Source: Acidobacteriota bacterium
GTDB taxonomy: Bacteria > Acidobacteriota > Terriglobia > Acidiferrales > UBA7541
DNA length: 38,863 bases
Reading direction: 5' to 3'
Assembly: GCA_021788095.1 (NCBI GenBank)
Contig: JAJYLB010000033.1
Location: forward strand, 1 to 38,863
A program made the translations under genes and the position numbers. Position 1 is the first letter of the stretch. Each line of letters starts with the position of its first letter. Below, piece by piece: positions 8,311 through 16,524 of the stretch. The notes under the pieces are model-generated. The model saw only the letters and a list, made by a program, of their open reading frames with translations. It did no database searches and was not told the origin of the DNA.

Positions 8311-9546
8311 TTGCCGAACCTTTTCCAGCTCTTCGTTGGTATTGATTGGGGATCCGAGCAGCACAAAATTTGCCTCTTGAACCGCGAGGGACACGTCTTG
8401 GGCGAGCGCTCGGTCGAGCGTAGCGGGAGCGGCGTAGCCCATCTGCTTGCTTGGCTGCACGGCCAGGGCTCGGCTTGGCCGGAGGCGATCGCCGTGGCCA
8501 TCGAAATTCCCCGCGGCGCCCTGGTCGAAAGTTTGGTCGAGCGGGGCTTCGCCGTCTTTTCCATCAACCCCAAGCAGCTCGACCGCTTCCGCTATCGCTA
8601 CTCGCCAGCCGGAGCCAAGGATGATCGCCGCGACGCTTTCGTGCTCGCCGACTCCTTGCGCACCGATCTGCATTGCTTTCACCCCGTGCGCCTCGACGAC
8701 CCCACGATCATCCACCTCCGCGAGTTGTCGCGCCTGGAGGAGGACCTCCGCCACGAGCAGCACCGTCTCACCAACCAACTCCGCGAGCAGTGGCACCGCT
8801 TCTTTCCGCAGCTGCTCAAGCTTTCCCCAGCGACCGATGAACCGTGGCTCTGGGACCTGTTTCAAGCCGCCCCCTTGCCCCTCCGGGCCGCCAAGCTCCC
8901 GGAAGCGCGCATCGCCCGCATCCTGAGCCGGTACCGGATTCGCCGCTGGGACGCCTCGAAGGTGCGCGCCGTCCTGGCCGAGCCGTCTCTCCGCTTGGCT
9001 CCGGGCGCGGCCGAGGTGGCCAGCGAACATGCCCTGCTCCTGCTACCGCGCCGGCGCCTCTTGCGGCAACAGCGCCAGCACATTGCCCTTCGCATCGAAG
9101 CCCTGCTGGGCGAACCGGCCGCTCCTGGTGGCGACGCGGACGCTGCGAGCGAGCATCGTGACGCCGAAGTGCTTCTATCCCTGCCAGGAGTCGGAAGACA
9201 AATCGCCGCCACGATGCTCAGCAAAGCCTCGCAGGCTATCGCCGAGAGAGATTATCACGCCCTGCGCTGCTACGCTGGCTCGGCGCCCATCACCCGGCAG
9301 AGCGGCAAAAAGCTCGTGGCGCTGATGCGCCGGGGCTGCAACGAGCGCTTGCGCAATGCCCTCTACCATTGGGCGCGCGTCAGCATAGTCTGCGATCCCC
9401 GCAGCAAGAAGCTCTACGCCGAAATGCGCGCCCACGGCGACTCGCATGGCCGCGCACTCCGCGGCTTGGCTGACCGCTGGCTCGCCGTTCTGGTCTCGCT
9501 GCTCCGCCATAACACCCTTTACGACCCGGAGCGCAGAGCGGCATGA
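8311..9546 (+). CDS. IS110-family transposase (DEDD/Tnp20)
   Basis: The 411-residue recombinase has the two IS110 domains. The N-terminal RuvC-like DEDD domain shows the first Asp in VGIDWGSEQ (Asp12), Glu in VAIEIPRG, and the paired acids in GAKDDRRDA. A coiled region follows (about 125-200). The C-terminal Tnp20 domain has the helix-hairpin-helix-like LSLPGVGRQIAATML and the catalytic-serine segment APITRQSGKK, then GCNERLRNALYHWA. I prefer the TTG at 8311 because AGGAG lies five bases upstream and the conserved domain begins at once; ATGs at 8272 and 8275 lie within the left-end non-coding region. The gene looks intact. Confidence 0.92.
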   Translation: MPNLFQLFVGIDWGSEQHKICLLNREGHVLGERSVERSGSGVAHLLAWLHGQGSAWPEAIAVAIEIPRGALVESLVERGFAVFSINPKQLDRFRYRYSPAGAKDDRRDAFVLADSLRTDLHCFHPVRLDDPTIIHLRELSRLEEDLRHEQHRLTNQLREQWHRFFPQLLKLSPATDEPWLWDLFQAAPLPLRAAKLPEARIARILSRYRIRRWDASKVRAVLAEPSLRLAPGAAEVASEHALLLLPRRRLLRQQRQHIALRIEALLGEPAAPGGDADAASEHRDAEVLLSLPGVGRQIAATMLSKASQAIAERDYHALRCYAGSAPITRQSGKKLVALMRRGCNERLRNALYHWARVSIVCDPRSKKLYAEMRAHGDSHGRALRGLADRWLAVLVSLLRHNTLYDPERRAA

Positions 9547-9553
9547 GTTCGCA

Positions 9554-9595
9554 TCGCCGCTGGCTTACTCCATCCAGCACGTACTTGACAAAAGG
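9554..9595 (+). repeat. Right inverted flank of IS110 element
   Basis: This is the inverted partner of 8096-8136 and begins eight bases after the transposase stop. It reads SPLAYSIQHVLDKRWGVP in the frame that matches the left copy's SPLAYYIQQLLEKVQGVS. It is followed by a G/C-run palindrome (AGTCCCCCGGGGGGG). Confidence 0.65.
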
Positions 9596-9638
9596 TGGGG
9601 AGTCCCCCGGGGGGGAACGCGTCAATAGAAAACGGGGC

Positions 9639-9757
9639 GGGCCGGCCGTTTCGGAAGCGGCAGCGGGGAGGGTGCCGGACTCAAGCCTGGGACGAGGGAG
9701 GCGGCCGGAGGAGCGGAAAAGGGCCGGCCGTATTTCCGGGAGCCGCTTTTTCCGAAA
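9639..9757. repeat. Short direct and inverted repeat cluster
   Basis: GGGCCGGCCGT occurs at 9639-9649 and again at 9721-9731. TTTCGGAAGCGGC (9649-9661) is inverted, with a three-base insertion, at 9742-9757. The cluster fills the space between the IS110 right end and the next gene on the minus strand. It could be a complex terminator or decayed mobile-element sequence. Confidence 0.4.
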
Positions 9758-9810
9758 TTTCGCGGCGCCGATACCGGGAGTGACGCTCTCGTGGTCGCGG
9801 GTACTCCGCT

Positions 9811-10323
9811 TCAGCGCTTCTGCGCGTGCTTGACCAGGGGAATGGGTTTGGGAGTGATGCTGTCGGGTGGCACATCCAGGAAGGCGAGGTCGCCGTGGGT
9901 CTTGTCTTGCAAGCGGAAAACACAGCGCAACGGACTGGTGGGGCTGCGCCGGAAATAGACCGCATCGGGCTCGACCTTTTCGATTGAGACCGTTTCGGTG
10001 CCGGGCGAGACGCTGACCTTAGCGATGTTGCCCTCAGGATCGAGGTCGATCGCGCCCTTGCTCAGCGTTCCCGCGAGTTTGCCGGCCTTCAGGGTGAAGT
10101 GCAGCGTCATGAATTGCGTTCCCTTAAAGGTGGCGACCCAGGTCCCCACGAAAACTCTCGGACTCGCGGCGGCCTTTGATGCTTGAGGGCGGCCAGGCTT
10201 CTGTGCGGCTGCCGCGCCAGAAGCGACAGCCAAAAGCGCGACGGCTGCGAGCCAGGCAGGAACCGAACTCCACCGAGCGGGGGTGTGGAGACGGCGACGG
10301 GAAGCGTTTGTTTTCGGGCCCAT
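9811..10323 (-). CDS. Small secreted protein of unknown function
   Basis: This 170-residue protein has an N-terminal signal peptide (hydrophobic WLAAVALLAVASGAAAAQ, about residues 21-38). The mature part is beta-rich (VFVGTWVATFKGTQFMTLHFTL, then KLAGTLSKGAIDLD), resembling small lipocalin- or calycin-like proteins of the form 'GTW..F.G.......L....G.L.G', but I cannot assign a family. The start at 10323 is favoured over an upstream extension because GGAG lies nine bases before it and the signal peptide follows. It is transcribed divergently from the M16 peptidase gene at 10501. Confidence 0.72.
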   Translation of the reverse strand: MGPKTNASRRRLHTPARWSSVPAWLAAVALLAVASGAAAAQKPGRPQASKAAASPRVFVGTWVATFKGTQFMTLHFTLKAGKLAGTLSKGAIDLDPEGNIAKVSVSPGTETVSIEKVEPDAVYFRRSPTSPLRCVFRLQDKTHGDLAFLDVPPDSITPKPIPLVKHAQKR

Positions 10324-10500
10324 GGGGACTCCTTCGGCTGCCTTTCTAGGATACCCGAAAGCCGACCCGCGCGTGGGAGCGTGGCTCGTGACCCGTGTTC
10401 CGGCTTGCGTGCGCGGCGATGCGCTTGACGCTGCCGGCTGGTTCGGTAAGCATCTATAGTTTCGCGGGGACACGGAGTGGGCAAACGAGGAAGGAGACCG

Positions 10501-13278
10501 ATGCTTAGCGACTCAGCCAAATTTTCTTCAGCTCGTCACGCCTGGGGGCGGTTGCGCCGGCGGGCGCGGCCCGCATGGGTCTTGGGGGTAGCGGGCTTGG
10601 CCTGTGCCGGAGCCATCACGGCGGCGGCCGCGACGGGGCGCAAAGCTCGATCCCCGAAGCCGCAGAGCGGGGCGGCGCAAGAAGCGGCGCCGGGAAACGT
10701 GCTCCGAGCGACGCTCGAGAACGGGCTGCGCGTCGTCATCGTGCGGGACACGCTGGCGCCGGTGGTGACGACGGAAGTGAATTTCCTGGTGGGATCGAAT
10801 GAGGCGCCGGAGGGATTCCCCGGCTTGGCCCACGCGCAGGAGCACATGATGTTCCGGGGCAATCCCGGTCTCACCGCCGACCAATTGGCCGATATCACGG
10901 CGGCGATGGGCGGCGATTTCAATGCGGACACGCAGCAAACGGTGACGCAGTACTTTTTTACCGTACCGGCCGAAGACGTGGACGTTGCCCTGCACATCGC
11001 CGCCATCCGCATGAGCGGCGTGGACAACAGCCAGGCCGAATGGGAGAAGGAGCGCGGCGCGATCGAGCAGGAAGTGGCGTCCGACCTTTCGGACCCCGAA
11101 TACGTTTTCTATACGCAGCTGCTCGAGGCGCTCTTCCACGGCACACCCTACGCCCACGACGCGCTGGGGACGCGGCCCTCCTTCGAAAAGACCACGGCGG
11201 CGATGCTCAAGGATTTCTTCTCGACGTGGTATGCGCCGAACAACGCCATTCTCGTGGTCGCCGGAGACGTCGATCCGGAAAGCGTGCTGGCGGAAGTGCG
11301 CAAGCTTTTCAGCGGCATCCCCGCCAAGAAGCTTCCCGCGCGGCCCGAGATCCACTTGCAGCCCGTCGAGGCTCGCTCGCTGGCCCTCCCCAGCGACTTC
11401 CCGGTGGGCTTGGTGCTGGTTTCCTTCCGCTTGCCCGGCTACGGCGATCCTGATTTTGCGGCGGCGGAGGTGCTTGCCGACGTGCTCAGCAGCCAGCGGG
11501 GTACGCTCTACGATCTGGTGCCGGAAGGGAAGGCGCTCTTTGCCGGTTTCGCGATCGAGGGCCTGCCTGGCGCCGGGCTGGGCTACGCCATGGCGGCATT
11601 TCCCAAAGGGGCCGATAGCGCACTTTTGGTGAAGCAGGTGGACCAGATCCTTCAAGACGATCTTAAGAACGGGCTGCCGGCCGATCTGGTGGAAGCGGCG
11701 AAGGGGAGGGAAGCGGCGGAGGCGGAAACCCGGCGCAATTCGATTTCCGGGTTGGCGGAGGCATGGTCGGACGCCCTGGCCATCGAAGGGCTCGAGTCTC
11801 CGCAGCAGGATGTGGAGGCGATCGAGAAGGTGACTCCCGAGGATGTCGATCGCGTCGCCCGCAAGTACTTGTCTTTCGACCACGCGATCAGCGCCGTTCT
11901 CACTCCCCAGCCCTCCGGCAAACCGATTTCGGGGAAAGGGTTCGGGGGAGCGGAATCCTTCGCGCCGAGCGCGACCAAGCCCACGCCGCTGCCGGAGTGG
12001 GCGGCGACCGCGCTCGCGCGGCTCGCCGTGCCTCCCTCGACGGTCCATCCGGTCGTCACGACCCTGCCCAACGGCCTGAAGCTGATCGTCCAGCCGGAAT
12101 CGGTGAGCGACACCATCGGCGTGTACGGGAGCGTGCACACCCAGCCCGATCTGGAGACCCCCGCGAAACAGGACGGCGTGAATAGCGTTCTGGGGGAGCT
12201 GTTTTCGTACGGCACCACCACTTTCGATCGCGTCGCGTTCCAAAAAGCCCTGGACGACATCGCCGGCGATGAATCCGCCGGCGACAACTCGTTTTCGCTT
12301 ACGGTGCTCGCCAGCCATTTCGATCGGGGCGTCGGCCTGCTTGCGGATAACGTGCTGCATCCCGCGCTGCCCGCTCCGGCCTTCCAAACGGTGCAGAGGC
12401 AAGAGGCGGCGGCGGTCGCCGGTCAATTGCAGAGCCCGAGCTATCTGGCCACGCGAGCGATGATCGCCGCGCTCGTACCCAAGGGCGATCCGACGCTGCG
12501 CCAGGCGACGCCGCAATCGGTGATGTCGCTCACCCTTGGCCACGTGCGCAACTACTACGAACGCGTGTTCCGTCCCGATCTCACCACGATCGTCGTGATT
12601 GGCAAGGTGACTCCCGGCGAAGCTCGAAGCGTAATCGAGAAATACTTCGGCTCGTGGCCAAGCAGCGGGCCGAAGCCGGAAGTCGATTTGCCTCCGATCC
12701 CCCGGAACGCTAGCTCCTCGACCACGGTGCCGGACACGAGCCGGGTGCAGGACGCGGTTACCCTGGCGGAGAACCTTCCCATGACCCGGTTTTCGAACGA
12801 CTACTATGCGCTCGAGTTGGGCAACCACGTCCTGGGCGGAGGCTTTTACGCAACCCGGCTGTATCGCGATCTGCGAGAGAAAGCGGGCCTCGTGTATTAC
12901 GTGGGCGTAACGCTGAACGCGGGCCGGACGCGTACCACCTATACCGTGGATTACGGCTGCGATCCACCCAAGGTGGCCCAGGCGAGAGGGATCGTCGTGC
13001 GCAATCTGCGCGAGATGCAAACGGCGCCCGTGACGGCTGCGGAGTTGCGCCAGGCCAAAGCCCTGATGCTCCGCGAAATACCGCTCGGCGAATCCGATAC
13101 GGCCGGCATCGCCGGCCAACTGCTCTACGACGCCACGATGGGCTTGCCGCTCGATGAACCCACCATTGCCGCGAGCCACTTCCTCGCTCTGACGGCCGCG
13201 GAAGTGGAAGCGGCATTCGCCAAGTGGATTCGGCCGGCCGATCTCACGGAAGTCGTGCAGGGACCGGCGCCGCAGTAG
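10501..13278 (+). CDS. Fused two-domain M16 family zinc peptidase (pitrilysin-like)
   Basis: The 925-residue protein is an exported metalloprotease with two tandem M16 units. After a membrane or signal segment (about residues 20-45) the first unit has the inverted zinc motif HAQEH (His111, Glu114, His115) and a third ligand near Glu189 in ERGAIEQEV. The second unit (about 510-925) lacks HxxEH, as usual for the inactive partner, and carries the substrate-clamping RDLREKAGLVYYV motif near 790. The pairing resembles PqqL and other periplasmic M16B proteases. AAGGAG lies about six bases before the ATG at 10501. The gene is monocistronic as far as visible. Substrates are unknown, probably peptides in the periplasm. 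Confidence 0.92.
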   Translation: MLSDSAKFSSARHAWGRLRRRARPAWVLGVAGLACAGAITAAAATGRKARSPKPQSGAAQEAAPGNVLRATLENGLRVVIVRDTLAPVVTTEVNFLVGSNEAPEGFPGLAHAQEHMMFRGNPGLTADQLADITAAMGGDFNADTQQTVTQYFFTVPAEDVDVALHIAAIRMSGVDNSQAEWEKERGAIEQEVASDLSDPEYVFYTQLLEALFHGTPYAHDALGTRPSFEKTTAAMLKDFFSTWYAPNNAILVVAGDVDPESVLAEVRKLFSGIPAKKLPARPEIHLQPVEARSLALPSDFPVGLVLVSFRLPGYGDPDFAAAEVLADVLSSQRGTLYDLVPEGKALFAGFAIEGLPGAGLGYAMAAFPKGADSALLVKQVDQILQDDLKNGLPADLVEAAKGREAAEAETRRNSISGLAEAWSDALAIEGLESPQQDVEAIEKVTPEDVDRVARKYLSFDHAISAVLTPQPSGKPISGKGFGGAESFAPSATKPTPLPEWAATALARLAVPPSTVHPVVTTLPNGLKLIVQPESVSDTIGVYGSVHTQPDLETPAKQDGVNSVLGELFSYGTTTFDRVAFQKALDDIAGDESAGDNSFSLTVLASHFDRGVGLLADNVLHPALPAPAFQTVQRQEAAAVAGQLQSPSYLATRAMIAALVPKGDPTLRQATPQSVMSLTLGHVRNYYERVFRPDLTTIVVIGKVTPGEARSVIEKYFGSWPSSGPKPEVDLPPIPRNASSSTTVPDTSRVQDAVTLAENLPMTRFSNDYYALELGNHVLGGGFYATRLYRDLREKAGLVYYVGVTLNAGRTRTTYTVDYGCDPPKVAQARGIVVRNLREMQTAPVTAAELRQAKALMLREIPLGESDTAGIAGQLLYDATMGLPLDEPTIAASHFLALTAAEVEAAFAKWIRPADLTEVVQGPAPQ

Positions 13279-13398
13279 CGCGCCCGGCAGCACGCGTGGT
13301 CCGAGGGCAGGCACAAGGCCTGCCCCTGCGGATTCGGTCGGGGTCTTGCCCGTGCCGGGACGAGAGTGGTGAGGAAAGGCGCGCAGCCGGGTCCCGAA

Positions 13399-13414
13399 TC
13401 CCGAACGTTCGGGA
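13399..13414. repeat. 16-bp perfect palindrome
   Basis: TCCCGAACGTTCGGGA is fully self-complementary. It differs by one base from a site at 4481-4496 and shares CCCGAA-NN-TTCGGG with 27614-27627. All three lie in intergenic repeat-like sequence. Here it sits between the convergent M16 and methyltransferase genes, so it may contribute to termination or be part of a repeat family. Confidence 0.5.
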
Positions 13415-13436
13415 CGGGAGGCCGTGCTACCGCTGG

Positions 13437-14156
13437 TCAATCGACGTAGAGCAAGCCCAAGCCGTACCCGCCCTGTTTCGGGTCGTGAATGAACTCGCTA
13501 TGCCGGTAGCGGGATTTGATTTCCCGCCAGAACCGCGGCACCCCTCCGACGCTCTCGGTTGGGCCGTCGACGATATCGTGGAAGGCAATCCAGCCGGCGC
13601 GCGCGACGAGGGGCGCGTACAACTCGAAATCGCGGCTCACGCCCGCGTAGGAATGATCGCCGTCGATGAAGAGGTAGTCGAGCGGCCTGCCGCCTAGCGC
13701 CGCCGCGATCCGCTCTCGAGTTTCGCGGGAATGGGAATCGCCTTCCAGGATCCGAATGTTTTGCCCGCTCAGGCCACAATGCCGGTACGCCCATCGCCGC
13801 AACCGGCCATAGCCGCCACCGAAGTTTCCGCCGCGCAGATCCACGCTTACGATCGTGGCGTCGGCCCTTGCCAGCCGGGTGAGGAAGAGGAGTGTGCCGC
13901 CGCTCGCGGTGCCAATCTCGAAGGCGCAAGCCGGGCGGCGGGCGGCGAGGACTTCTCCGAGAGCGGCCAATTCCTCTCGTATCTGCCACGCGCGGAAGAA
14001 CCGGTTTCCGTAAACCAGGTCCAGCACGCCCGCCACGTCGCTTGGCGCCTCCCGCTTCAGAAGCTGAAACCAGCAGCGTGCTACGCGCCAAGGGCTGGTT
14101 TGAGAAGCCGGCAGGCGCGGCGATTGCCCACGGGGTTCATTGTGCGGCGTGCTCAC
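13437..14156 (-). CDS. CmcI-like class I SAM methyltransferase
   Basis: The 239-residue protein resembles the cephalosporin-hydroxylase/CmcI and Methyltransf_24 group. Residues about 75-105 hold the SAM-binding segment CAFEIGTASGGTLLFLTRLA, followed by IVSVDLRGGNFGGG. The metal- or SAM-associated LDYLFIDGDHSYAGVSRDFE motif is near 165, and GWIAFHDI near 195. Such genes often modify sugars, lipids or secondary metabolites, and the acceptor cannot be inferred. It lies just downstream of tRNA-Ala on the same strand, with 22 bases between them. Confidence 0.85.
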   Translation of the reverse strand: MSTPHNEPRGQSPRLPASQTSPWRVARCWFQLLKREAPSDVAGVLDLVYGNRFFRAWQIREELAALGEVLAARRPACAFEIGTASGGTLLFLTRLARADATIVSVDLRGGNFGGGYGRLRRWAYRHCGLSGQNIRILEGDSHSRETRERIAAALGGRPLDYLFIDGDHSYAGVSRDFELYAPLVARAGWIAFHDIVDGPTESVGGVPRFWREIKSRYRHSEFIHDPKQGGYGLGLLYVD

Positions 14157-14178
14157 GCGGCAGTGTAAAACGGCGGGT

Positions 14179-14254
14179 TGGTGGACCGCATGGGATTCGA
14201 ACCCACGGCCTCCTCGTTGCGAACGAGGCGCTCTCCCAGCTGAGCTAGCGGCCC
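14179..14254 (-). tRNA. tRNA-Ala (anticodon CGC)
   Basis: The minus strand folds into a 76-nt cloverleaf. Its acceptor stem is GGGCCGC/GCGGTCC with one G-U pair, and the D-arm is CTAGCTCAGCTGGGAGAGCG. The anticodon stem is CCTCG/CGAGG with loop TTCGCAA, giving anticodon CGC, which reads GCG (Ala). The T-arm contains GGTTCGAATCC. The CCA end is encoded. Confidence 0.95.
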
Positions 14255-14324
14255 ACTCGGTGAAATTGTAAGTGCGCGCACACGGCCGGGCAAGGAGAAG
14301 TGGATTGCCCTTGAGGCGGGCGAA

Positions 14325-15983
14325 TTAGTGCTTGGCGGCGGTTGCGGATGTAATGGGGGCGGGGCCGAGCAGCGCGGCGTGCTCTCGGAGGACCTTGCGG
14401 GCGGTGGCATAGAGGGCGCGAGCCTGGGGAATCAGCGTCATGGCTTGCTGCACCTGGGCGTCGTGGTCGAGATCGACCTTAAATCCGGCATCGGAGCCGA
14501 AAACCGAGGTGAACACCTCGCGCTTGATTTGCCATTTCAGCCAGTCGAGATTCGCCTGAATATCCTGGGGCGTATAGCTGATGTGCTGGCGAGTCAGGAA
14601 CTGTTCGAAATCATCGATCACTCCCTGATCCACCGTGAAATCGCTGCTGATGGCGGGGCGCTTGCCGAGTAAAGAGCGGGTGAAATCGCCGACGCCGATT
14701 TCCAGGGGCGAGTTGGACATGGGTGGGAAGAACACGCCCGCGCGAAATAGCTTGGTTTGGAACGCATTCAATTCGGGTGCGGGAATCTTGTCGTCGGGGG
14801 TGATGCCGCCGCCGCCGTACACTGTGCGCCCGCTATCGGTGAGGTATGCCTTCGGCTTCGGCGCGGGCTGGGGATCGTACCGGTATTCCCAGTAGGAGAT
14901 GTTTTGGTAGGGGCGCTGGATCAGCCGGTCGCTCGGGGTGTAGTAGCGCGCGGTCGTCAGCGCCAAGCCGGTACCGTAGCTCAGTTGCGTCACCGTCTGC
15001 ACCAAGCCCTTGCCGAAGGTGGTGGTTCCGGCAATCAAGCCGCGGTCGTGATCCTGGAGCGCGCCGGAAACGATTTCCGAGGCGGAAGCGGTGTTGCCGT
15101 TGACCAAGACTACGATCGGAACGCGGTCGCCGCCGTTGCCGTGGAGGGCGTAATACCTCTGCTCGGGGGAGTTGCGGCCACGGTGGCTGACGATGAGCTG
15201 GCCTTTGTCGAGAAACATGTCCCCGACCTTCACGGCTTGGTTGAGCAGGCCGCCGGGATTATCGCGCAGGTCGAGAATCAGGCCCTGGAGGTGAGAGGCA
15301 TCGAGCTTCTTCATGGCCGCCGCCAGTTCGTCGGCGGTTTCCTCGCTCTCGAAGGTCATGATGTGGATGTAGCCGATGCCAGGCCGAAGCTCGGTGTAGT
15401 AATCCACGGAAGCGTGAGGAATCTCCTGGCGGGTGATGGTGAATTCGAGCGGCTCGTTCCAGCCTTCCCGCTCCACCCCAACATGGACGACCGTATCGCG
15501 CGGCCCCTTGAGGAGATTGGCCACCTCGGTCACGCCCAGGCCCTTGCACGATTTCCCGTCCACTTCAACGATGACGTCGCCCGGGCGAACGCCTGCCTTG
15601 TAGGCAGGGGAGCCGGGGAACGGCTCGATGACCACCACACGGCGGCCGAAGGAGGCGATCTGCATACCCACGCCGAAGTAGCGGCCATTCTGGTCTTCGC
15701 GGAGGAGGGCGAACTGCTTGGCATCGAAGAAAGTCGAGTGCGGATCGAGCACGGCCAGCATGCCGGGAATGGCGCCATCGTAGACGGCGGAATTGACCTT
15801 CACCGGCTCGGCGTAATCGTGTTCGACAACGGCCAAAACGTTGGAGAACGTCTCGACCGACTGCTCCATGCTGGTCGTTCCGGTGTCGCGGGCGCGCACG
15901 GCGGGGCCGTAGATGCCTCCGATGAGCGCCGAAACCACCAGGAGGGCGATCAGAAAAATGCCCGCGCGCTTTCCCCGAAGCAT
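14325..15983 (-). CDS. S41 family C-terminal processing peptidase
   Basis: This 552-residue periplasmic serine protease is of the CtpA/Prc type. A single N-terminal membrane or signal segment (IFLIALLVVSALIGGI) is followed by an N-terminal helical region, a PDZ domain (about 115-190, FGVGMQI...RPGDVIVEVDGK), and the S41 catalytic domain. The nucleophile serine is in NGNTASASEIVSGAL and the general-base lysine in TTFGKGLVQT. The C-terminus has a long helical tail ending in an Ala-rich segment. Length fits the family. It is transcribed divergently from tatB with about 100 bases between the starts. Confidence 0.93.
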   Translation of the reverse strand: MLRGKRAGIFLIALLVVSALIGGIYGPAVRARDTGTTSMEQSVETFSNVLAVVEHDYAEPVKVNSAVYDGAIPGMLAVLDPHSTFFDAKQFALLREDQNGRYFGVGMQIASFGRRVVVIEPFPGSPAYKAGVRPGDVIVEVDGKSCKGLGVTEVANLLKGPRDTVVHVGVEREGWNEPLEFTITRQEIPHASVDYYTELRPGIGYIHIMTFESEETADELAAAMKKLDASHLQGLILDLRDNPGGLLNQAVKVGDMFLDKGQLIVSHRGRNSPEQRYYALHGNGGDRVPIVVLVNGNTASASEIVSGALQDHDRGLIAGTTTFGKGLVQTVTQLSYGTGLALTTARYYTPSDRLIQRPYQNISYWEYRYDPQPAPKPKAYLTDSGRTVYGGGGITPDDKIPAPELNAFQTKLFRAGVFFPPMSNSPLEIGVGDFTRSLLGKRPAISSDFTVDQGVIDDFEQFLTRQHISYTPQDIQANLDWLKWQIKREVFTSVFGSDAGFKVDLDHDAQVQQAMTLIPQARALYATARKVLREHAALLGPAPITSATAAKH

Positions 15984-16032
15984 AAAAATTCGGCTTTCTC
16001 CTCGGCCTCAGTCAGTATAACACACGGGCTGT

Positions 16033-16061
16033 TTGACACCCATTCCCCCCTTTCCTATCAT
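16033..16061 (+). promoter_or_regulatory. Sigma-70-type promoter of the tat unit
   Basis: TTGACA at 16033-16038 (perfect -35) is followed, after exactly 17 bases, by TATCAT at 16056-16061 (one mismatch to TATAAT). The predicted start of transcription near 16068 leaves a leader of about 20 bases before tatB. It is one of the clearest promoter matches in the window. Confidence 0.72.
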
Positions 16062-16089
16062 CAGCCGGAAGGGGATTGCGCCCGAACCG

Positions 16090-16524
16090 ATGCCCAGCCT
16101 TCCGCATCTGATTCTTGTCTTTCTGGTGGCGCTAATCGTTTTGGGACCGGCAGAACTGCCCAAGGTGGCGCGCACCCTGTCCAAAGCCATGCTGGAATTC
16201 CGCCGCGCCACCAGCGGCTTGCGCGAAACGCTCGATCAAGAGATGCGGCAACTCGAACGGGAGATCGAAGAGCGGGGGCAGGCGCCGGGTTCCCAGGCGT
16301 CAGCCCATGGGAAGCCCGGTTTAACTCCCATGAGCGATTCCCCGGACGAGCTGCCGGGCGAAGCCGCTCCCTACTCCGCGCCAGCGGAAGAGGGGGATTC
16401 GGGGTTCGAGCCTTCCTCAACCGCCGATTCTCAGGAGGCACCGGCTCCCGAAGCCGATTCCGGAGTCTCCCCAAACGCCGATCCTTCAGGAAAGCCCCCG
16501 GATGGCCACCCCACCTCAGCCTGA
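16090..16524 (+). CDS. tatB: Sec-independent translocase component TatB (TatA/B family)
   Basis: The 144-residue membrane protein should form the substrate-receptor complex of the twin-arginine translocase with TatC. A single N-terminal membrane helix (LPHLILVFLVALIVLG) runs into the invariant GP hinge (LGPAELPKVARTL) and a long amphipathic helix (SKAMLEFRRATSGLRETLDQ). The long acidic, proline-rich tail is typical of TatB rather than TatA. At the polar position before the membrane helix, where TatB usually has Glu, this protein has His (SLPHLI). The ATG at 16090 lies about 15 bases after a GGAAGGGG stretch. Its 3' end overlaps tatC by 23 bases. Confidence 0.85.
   Translation: MPSLPHLILVFLVALIVLGPAELPKVARTLSKAMLEFRRATSGLRETLDQEMRQLEREIEERGQAPGSQASAHGKPGLTPMSDSPDELPGEAAPYSAPAEEGDSGFEPSSTADSQEAPAPEADSGVSPNADPSGKPPDGHPTSA

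Larger units (their letters stand above)
8081..9610 (+). mobile_element. IS110-family insertion sequence (approximate bounds)
   Basis: The element comprises one DEDD transposase gene (8311-9546), a non-coding left end of roughly 170-230 bases with predicted hairpins, and a short right end. The ends are judged from an imperfect inverted repeat whose arms start at 8136 (reading left) and 9554 (reading right). IS110 members usually lack such repeats, generate no conventional TIRs, and carry a bridge RNA in the left end. True termini cannot be fixed without a second copy or an empty site. Confidence 0.6.

Noticed and set aside
8050..9030. Long minus-strand open frame inside the IS110 transposase
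   Set aside because: It is antisense to a clear DEDD transposase, has no family resemblance and is explained by codon bias in G+C-rich DNA. Only its last residues (the left flank) are discussed as a repeat.
10528..13440. 970-codon minus-strand open frame opposite the M16 peptidase
   Set aside because: Arg/His/Gly-rich composition without motifs; the plus strand encodes an unmistakable M16 enzyme.
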